A stretch of 9,015 nt of DNA from Synergistaceae bacterium. Its GTDB lineage: Bacteria; Synergistota; Synergistia; Synergistales; Aminobacteriaceae. The first letter of the stretch is position 1. Every line of letters starts with the position of its first letter. Below, in pieces: positions 7,215 to 9,015 of the stretch. The notes under the pieces are model-generated. The model was given only the letters and a program-made list of their open reading frames with translations. It ran no database searches and was not told the origin of the DNA. The DNA lies in NCBI GenBank assembly GCA_017427625.1, contig JAFRSL010000148.1:1-9015 (forward strand). Direction: 5' to 3'. The position numbers and the translations under genes are program-made.

Positions 7215-7240
7215 CCTCCTAAAGAAATGCTAACATTATA
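7215..7240 (-). promoter_or_regulatory. -10 box and ribosome binding site of the five-gene operon
   Basis: A perfect TATAAT (7240-7235) lies between the rubredoxin terminator and the 133-aa gene. AGGAGG follows at 7220-7215, nine bases before the ATG. The expected start of transcription near 7228 gives a leader of only about 22 bases. A weak -35 candidate TTCGTA (7264-7259, spacer 18) falls within the loop of the terminator hairpin. With no terminator seen further down, this is the likely promoter for all five genes to the left. Confidence 0.6.
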
Positions 7241-7244
7241 TAAC

Positions 7245-7275
7245 AAAAAGCCCCCCGCTACGAATAACGGGAGGC
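7245..7275 (-). terminator. Rho-independent terminator after rubredoxin
   Basis: On the minus strand GCCTCCCG (7275-7268) pairs with CGGGGGGC (7257-7250) in an eight-pair stem with one G-U pair and a ten-base loop. TTTTT follows at 7249-7245. It lies 26 bases past the rubredoxin stop and ends the rubredoxin transcript, and any read-through from the transporter gene. Confidence 0.9.
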
Positions 7276-7300
7276 ACCATTTACTCTGACGCGCTCAGGT

Positions 7301-7459
7301 CTACTGAGCCTCGAAAAGATCCTTACCTACGCCACAAAGCGGGCAGAGCCAATCTTCTGGGACATCTTCCCACTTAGTTCCCGGAGCGACGCCGTTATCG
7401 GGGTCTCCGGCCTCTGGGTCATAAACGTATCCGCATACTGTGCAGACATACTTTGTCAT
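7301..7459 (-). CDS. Rubredoxin
   Basis: A 52-residue small iron protein that carries single electrons in the cytoplasm, typically in oxygen or peroxide detoxification (for example to rubrerythrin or flavodiiron proteins) or in other redox steps of anaerobes. Two knuckles bind the Fe(SCys)4 centre: [12 protein letters not shown] with Cys 6 and Cys 9, and [11 protein letters not shown] with Cys 39 and Cys 42. The intervening [19 protein letters not shown] is typical of the family, and the length is the normal 50-55 residues. The frame stays open to an ATG at 7492, but the ribosome binding site GGGAGG (7473-7468) lies inside that extension, eight bases before the ATG at 7459. That ATG gives the usual [10 protein letters not shown] start. 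The gene has its own promoter upstream and a terminator downstream, so it can be a single-gene unit. No redox partner gene lies next to it. Confidence 0.97.
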   Translation of the reverse strand: MTKYVCTVCGYVYDPEAGDPDNGVAPGTKWEDVPEDWLCPLCGVGKDLFEAQ

Positions 7460-7467
7460 TGTAATTT

Positions 7468-7499
7468 CCTCCCTCATAAGAATTGCGACCATTATAGCA
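7468..7499 (-). promoter_or_regulatory. Extended -10 promoter and ribosome binding site of rubredoxin
   Basis: TGCTATAAT (7499-7491) on the minus strand is a perfect extended -10 element. No good -35 box is seen at 16-18 bases. It starts five bases past the transporter stop (TAG at 7507-7505). GGGAGG (7473-7468) follows, and the leader would be about 25 bases. The 45-base gap holds no terminator, so read-through from the transporter gene is possible too. Confidence 0.7.
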
Positions 7500-7504
7500 T
7501 ACTG

Positions 7505-8908
7505 CTATTTTGCGAACGTCTGGTAATATCCAGTGATGAGGATGACGAGAATTATGACCGGGACGACGTAAGTGAAGTAGCTTCTCAAACCCTGCGGGAA
7601 CTTTGCGCCTTTACCTGAATCTGCCTCAGCGATGAACTTGTCCCAGCCCCAGCCGTAGCGAGTAACGCAGAACGTCAGGTATATCAGCGAGCCAATGGGA
7701 AGCAGGTTGTTGCTGAGAATGAAGTCCTCAAGGTCAAGTATTCCCGACCCAGCACCGAGAGGCTGAACGTCCGACCAAACGTTGAAGCCCAAAGCGCACG
7801 GTATTGACAGTATGATTACGCTGACGGCCATGAAGAAGACCGAGCGATGTCTTGACCAGCCAAAGCCGTCCATGAAGCAAGCCACGATGTTCTCGAAGAC
7901 AGCGATGACGGTTGAGAGTGCCGCAAAGCTCATGAAGAGGAAGAACAATGCGCCCCAAATTCTGCCTTCGGGCATCTGGTTGAACATGTTGGGAAGCGTA
8001 ACGAAGATCAGTCCCGGCCCTGCACCCGGATTTATGCCGTAAGCAAAACATGCCGGGAATATAATCAGTCCGGCCATGAGAGCGACGAATGTATCAAGGG
8101 CAGTGATGATGACGCTTTCACCGAGCAATGACCTGTCGCGCTTGATGTAGCTTCCGAAGATAGCCATTGAGCCTATGCCGATGCTGAGCGTGAAGAATGC
8201 CTGCCCCAAAGCGGCATAGAGCGTAGTCCCCAAGTGAGACAGCGAGAAGTCCCCAGCCTCATTGAAGAAGAGCTTGAAGAAATCGGGCTTGAGGTAAAAT
8301 TCGAGACCTTTCTCTGCACCGTCAAGAGTTACAGAACGTCCGGCAAGAACCAACATCAGCATCAACAAACCGCACATCATGATTTTGGTGATGCTCTCGA
8401 CGCCGCTCTGTAATCCCGCCCAGCAGACCAATGCACCGAAAATGATTACTACTGTCATCCAGAACGTAAGCTCATAAGGGTTAGCGAGCAATCCGCCGAA
8501 GAACGATCCTATTGCGTCGGGGTTGAGGCCGTCGAGTTTCCCTGTGTAGGAATAGTAAGTGTAGGCGATCATCCAGCCGTTGACGACGGTGTAGAACATC
8601 ATGAGGATGTAATTCCCCGCCCAGCCGATGTAACCCCAGAGCGACCAGACTTTATGCTCTGGACGAAGGACTGCGAATGACCTTGAAACGCTCTGACCTG
8701 AAGCGCGGCCGACTGCGAACTCCATGACCATGATGGGCATAGCGAGTATGAGAAGGAAGAGTATGTAGATTAGGACGAATGCAGCCCCACCGTATTGCCC
8801 GGTTATGAAAGGGAAACGCCAGACATTTCCGAGACCTATTGCACAGCCTGCGGACAGGAAGATGAATCCGAGGCGGCTTGCGAAAGTTTCACGCGGTTTT
8901 TCCGACAT
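7505..8908 (-). CDS. Sodium-dependent transporter, NSS/SNF family
   Basis: A 467-residue inner-membrane protein of the neurotransmitter:sodium symporter family (LeuT, TnaT and MhsT relatives), which takes up amino acids or related amines with sodium. The first helix carries the family hallmark: SAGCAIGLGNVWRFPF (about residues 19-34) followed by GQYGGAAF. Asn 28 matches the sodium-ligand Asn of LeuT. Later landmarks are the helix-6 region with QAFFTLSIGIGSMAIFGSYI and helix 8 with FAALSTVIAVFENIVA. About 12 hydrophobic segments can be seen, the last being residues 440-462. ATG 8908 was chosen because GGAGG (8921-8917) lies eight bases upstream and the protein then begins MSEKPRETFASRLGF, usual for the family. 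The frame stays open to 9007 but that extension crosses a promoter and a terminator. Substrate is not decided by sequence; an amino acid is likely. It has its own promoter. Confidence 0.95.
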   Translation of the reverse strand: MSEKPRETFASRLGFIFLSAGCAIGLGNVWRFPFITGQYGGAAFVLIYILFLLILAMPIMVMEFAVGRASGQSVSRSFAVLRPEHKVWSLWGYIGWAGNYILMMFYTVVNGWMIAYTYYSYTGKLDGLNPDAIGSFFGGLLANPYELTFWMTVVIIFGALVCWAGLQSGVESITKIMMCGLLMLMLVLAGRSVTLDGAEKGLEFYLKPDFFKLFFNEAGDFSLSHLGTTLYAALGQAFFTLSIGIGSMAIFGSYIKRDRSLLGESVIITALDTFVALMAGLIIFPACFAYGINPGAGPGLIFVTLPNMFNQMPEGRIWGALFFLFMSFAALSTVIAVFENIVACFMDGFGWSRHRSVFFMAVSVIILSIPCALGFNVWSDVQPLGAGSGILDLEDFILSNNLLPIGSLIYLTFCVTRYGWGWDKFIAEADSGKGAKFPQGLRSYFTYVVPVIILVILITGYYQTFAK

Positions 8909-8916
8909 GAATATTA

Positions 8917-8948
8917 CCTCCAATGAAAATATTGTGAAGATTATAGCA
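8917..8948 (-). promoter_or_regulatory. Extended -10 promoter and ribosome binding site of the transporter
   Basis: TGCTATAAT (8948-8940) is the same extended -10 element as before rubredoxin. GGAGG (8921-8917) is eight bases before the ATG at 8908. No convincing -35 box is seen. The gap back to the terminator at the edge is about 30 bases, so this is an independent transcription unit. Confidence 0.7.
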
Positions 8949-8980
8949 GTTTGTGGGGAAAGTAAGAGCGCATAAAAGCG

Positions 8981-9015
8981 AAAAAAGTCCCGGCACTGCG
9001 TGGGCAATACCGGGA
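8981..9015 (-). terminator. Rho-independent terminator of an upstream gene outside the window
   Basis: On the minus strand TCCCGGTATTG (9015-9005) pairs with CAGTGCCGGGA (8998-8988) in an eleven-pair stem with two G-U pairs and a six-base loop. A C and then TTTTTT (8986-8981) follow. The stem may continue past the edge. It marks the end of a minus-strand gene beyond 9015 and separates it from the transporter. Confidence 0.85.

Noticed and set aside
7284..7298. Small inverted repeat CTGA/TCAG between rubredoxin and its terminator
   Set aside because: Four base pairs only, and next to a much stronger terminator; likely chance.
7460..7492. Eleven-residue N-terminal extension of rubredoxin
   Set aside because: The upstream ATG overlaps the -10 box, and the ribosome binding site lies inside the extension.
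8909..9007. N-terminal extension of the transporter to 9007
   Set aside because: It would run through the edge terminator and the extended -10 promoter, and the ribosome binding site and family-like N-terminus support ATG 8908.

Overview
The window looks like chromosomal DNA from a member of the Synergistota. The clearest lineage marker is the C-terminus of the 651-residue protein at 1967-3922. It ends in a glycine/serine linker, a GGGGCN motif, a short hydrophobic segment and a KRRG basic end, which is the layout of the Synergist-type C-terminal sorting signal (Synerg-CTERM). Genus cannot be told from the window. All seven genes are on the minus strand, so transcription runs from high to low coordinates. 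There is no sign of RNA genes, insertion sequences, phage or CRISPR, and no gap longer than about 100 bases without a gene, promoter or terminator.

Right end (7301-9015): an intrinsic terminator at the right edge closes an unseen upstream gene. Next is a sodium-coupled NSS/SNF-family transporter (467 aa) with its own extended -10 promoter, then a 52-aa rubredoxin with an almost identical extended -10 promoter. Rubredoxin is followed by a strong intrinsic terminator at 7245-7275. Rubredoxin and an amino-acid-type sodium symporter fit an anaerobic, amino-acid-using lifestyle.

Left part (1-7240): a TATAAT box directly after that terminator appears to start a five-gene operon. Its genes are a small two-helix membrane protein (133 aa), a HAD phosphatase (216 aa), a COG1331/DUF255 thioredoxin-like and (alpha/alpha)6-barrel protein (745 aa), an exported Synerg-CTERM protein of unknown function (651 aa), and a large exported protein that runs off the left edge. 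The genes are 2-21 bases apart or overlap, with no terminator between them.

The left-edge gene is easy to miss because it starts with TTG and has no stop in the window. Read in frame it gives 654 residues: a signal peptide, a unique N-terminal domain of about 150 residues, and at least 16 repeats of the GGAI / FxxN type known from chlamydial polymorphic outer membrane proteins. This predicts a right-handed beta-helix surface adhesin. The operon therefore joins two exported, probably surface-located proteins to cytoplasmic housekeeping-like genes.

The most unusual points are the adhesin and Synerg-CTERM pair, the lost first cysteine of the CHWC motif in the DUF255 protein together with its added Arg/Ser-rich tail, and the run of TTG starts.
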